Shown here in pieces: positions 63,943-64,000 of a stretch of DNA of 64,000 bases (positions within the stretch are counted from its first letter, which is position 1; the number at the start of each line of letters is the position of its first letter). The stretch is from NCBI GenBank assembly GCA_963741625.1, contig CAVUIT010000008.1:186001-250000 (forward strand), written 5' to 3'. A program made the translations under genes and the position numbers. Source of the DNA: CAWBBA01 sp963741625. Lineage in GTDB: Bacteria; Desulfobacterota; Desulfomonilia; Desulfomonilales; Desulfomonilaceae. The notes under the pieces were generated by a model, which saw only the letters and a program-made list of their open reading frames with translations, did no database searches and had not been told where the DNA came from.

Positions 63943-64000
63943 TGAGGCTATCCTGAGGCTGGAAGTTGATCAACAGAGATCAGCAGTGATGTATCACGAC

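Noticed and set aside
1..64000. tRNA, rRNA, CRISPR array or prophage
   Set aside because: I scanned for tRNA T-loop patterns, regularly spaced direct repeats and phage gene runs and saw none. A covariance-model or CRISPR search was not possible here.

Overview
The window looks like a chromosomal segment of an anaerobic, Gram-negative member of the Desulfobacterota (the former Deltaproteobacteria; a Desulfomonile- or Syntrophobacter-like relative is my best guess, and the genus is not established). The grounds are an HcpR-type regulator with its TTGAC-N4-GTCAA operators, a class I hybrid-cluster protein (Hcp), indolepyruvate:ferredoxin oxidoreductase, EtfAB, a YqeB-type selenium/molybdenum accessory protein, lipid A and heptose genes, and many 4Fe-4S proteins. 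I saw no rRNA, tRNA, CRISPR array, prophage or intact insertion sequence.

Layout. Positions 1-9.2 kb form a nitrosative-stress region: the Crp/Fnr regulator (minus), a small siroheme-type 4Fe-4S reductase, hcp, a zinc-ribbon HD protein and a ferredoxin-like protein, then a quinol-type nitric oxide reductase and a hemerythrin. Two identical 14-bp palindromes, one between the regulator and the reductase and one before hcp, tie the first part together. Positions 9.3-12.6 kb hold a PilZ protein and a three-gene ABC importer. Positions 13-18.4 kb hold a TonB-like protein and an envelope operon (Trm112, lipid A acyltransferase, heptosyltransferase, glycosyltransferase, LPS-kinase-like). Positions 18.4-20.5 kb hold small exported proteins and an L,D-transpeptidase. 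Positions 20.7-28.5 kb hold DNA repair genes: mutL-ruvB on the minus strand, then yebC-ruvC-ruvA on the plus strand, with a second PilZ paralogue and a degenerate partial copy of the yebC leader between them.

Positions 28.7-41.2 kb carry a CoA-disulfide-reductase-like flavoprotein, Bpt, a TPR/phosphodiester-glycosidase pair, yqeB, a thioredoxin, priA, wrbA, etfAB and a CoA-binding protein that is a good candidate for an undescribed selenoprotein. Positions 41.5-47.6 kb hold a DUF2461 protein, a PAS sensor kinase with a membrane protein, and iorAB. Positions 47.9-51.6 kb hold an exported Q/Y/P/A-rich protein and a ClpX-like unfoldase. Positions 51.9-57.9 kb hold an adenylate-forming ligase, a 2-hydroxyacid dehydrogenase, a DHH phosphoesterase, a Rossmann-hotdog fusion and an orotate phosphoribosyltransferase. 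The end holds a REP-associated transposase flanked by its repeats, rpsU, a rhodanese/methyltransferase, a HAD phosphatase, a PfkB kinase and a SAM methyltransferase.

More than a dozen recognisable genes, including the normally indispensable priA, are each interrupted by a one-base shift, nearly always +1 and often in a short homopolymer. This looks like systematic sequence error rather than gene decay. Such genes are given below as single spans with the shift position stated. Intergenic spaces are rich in GC-rich hairpins and dispersed palindromic repeats.
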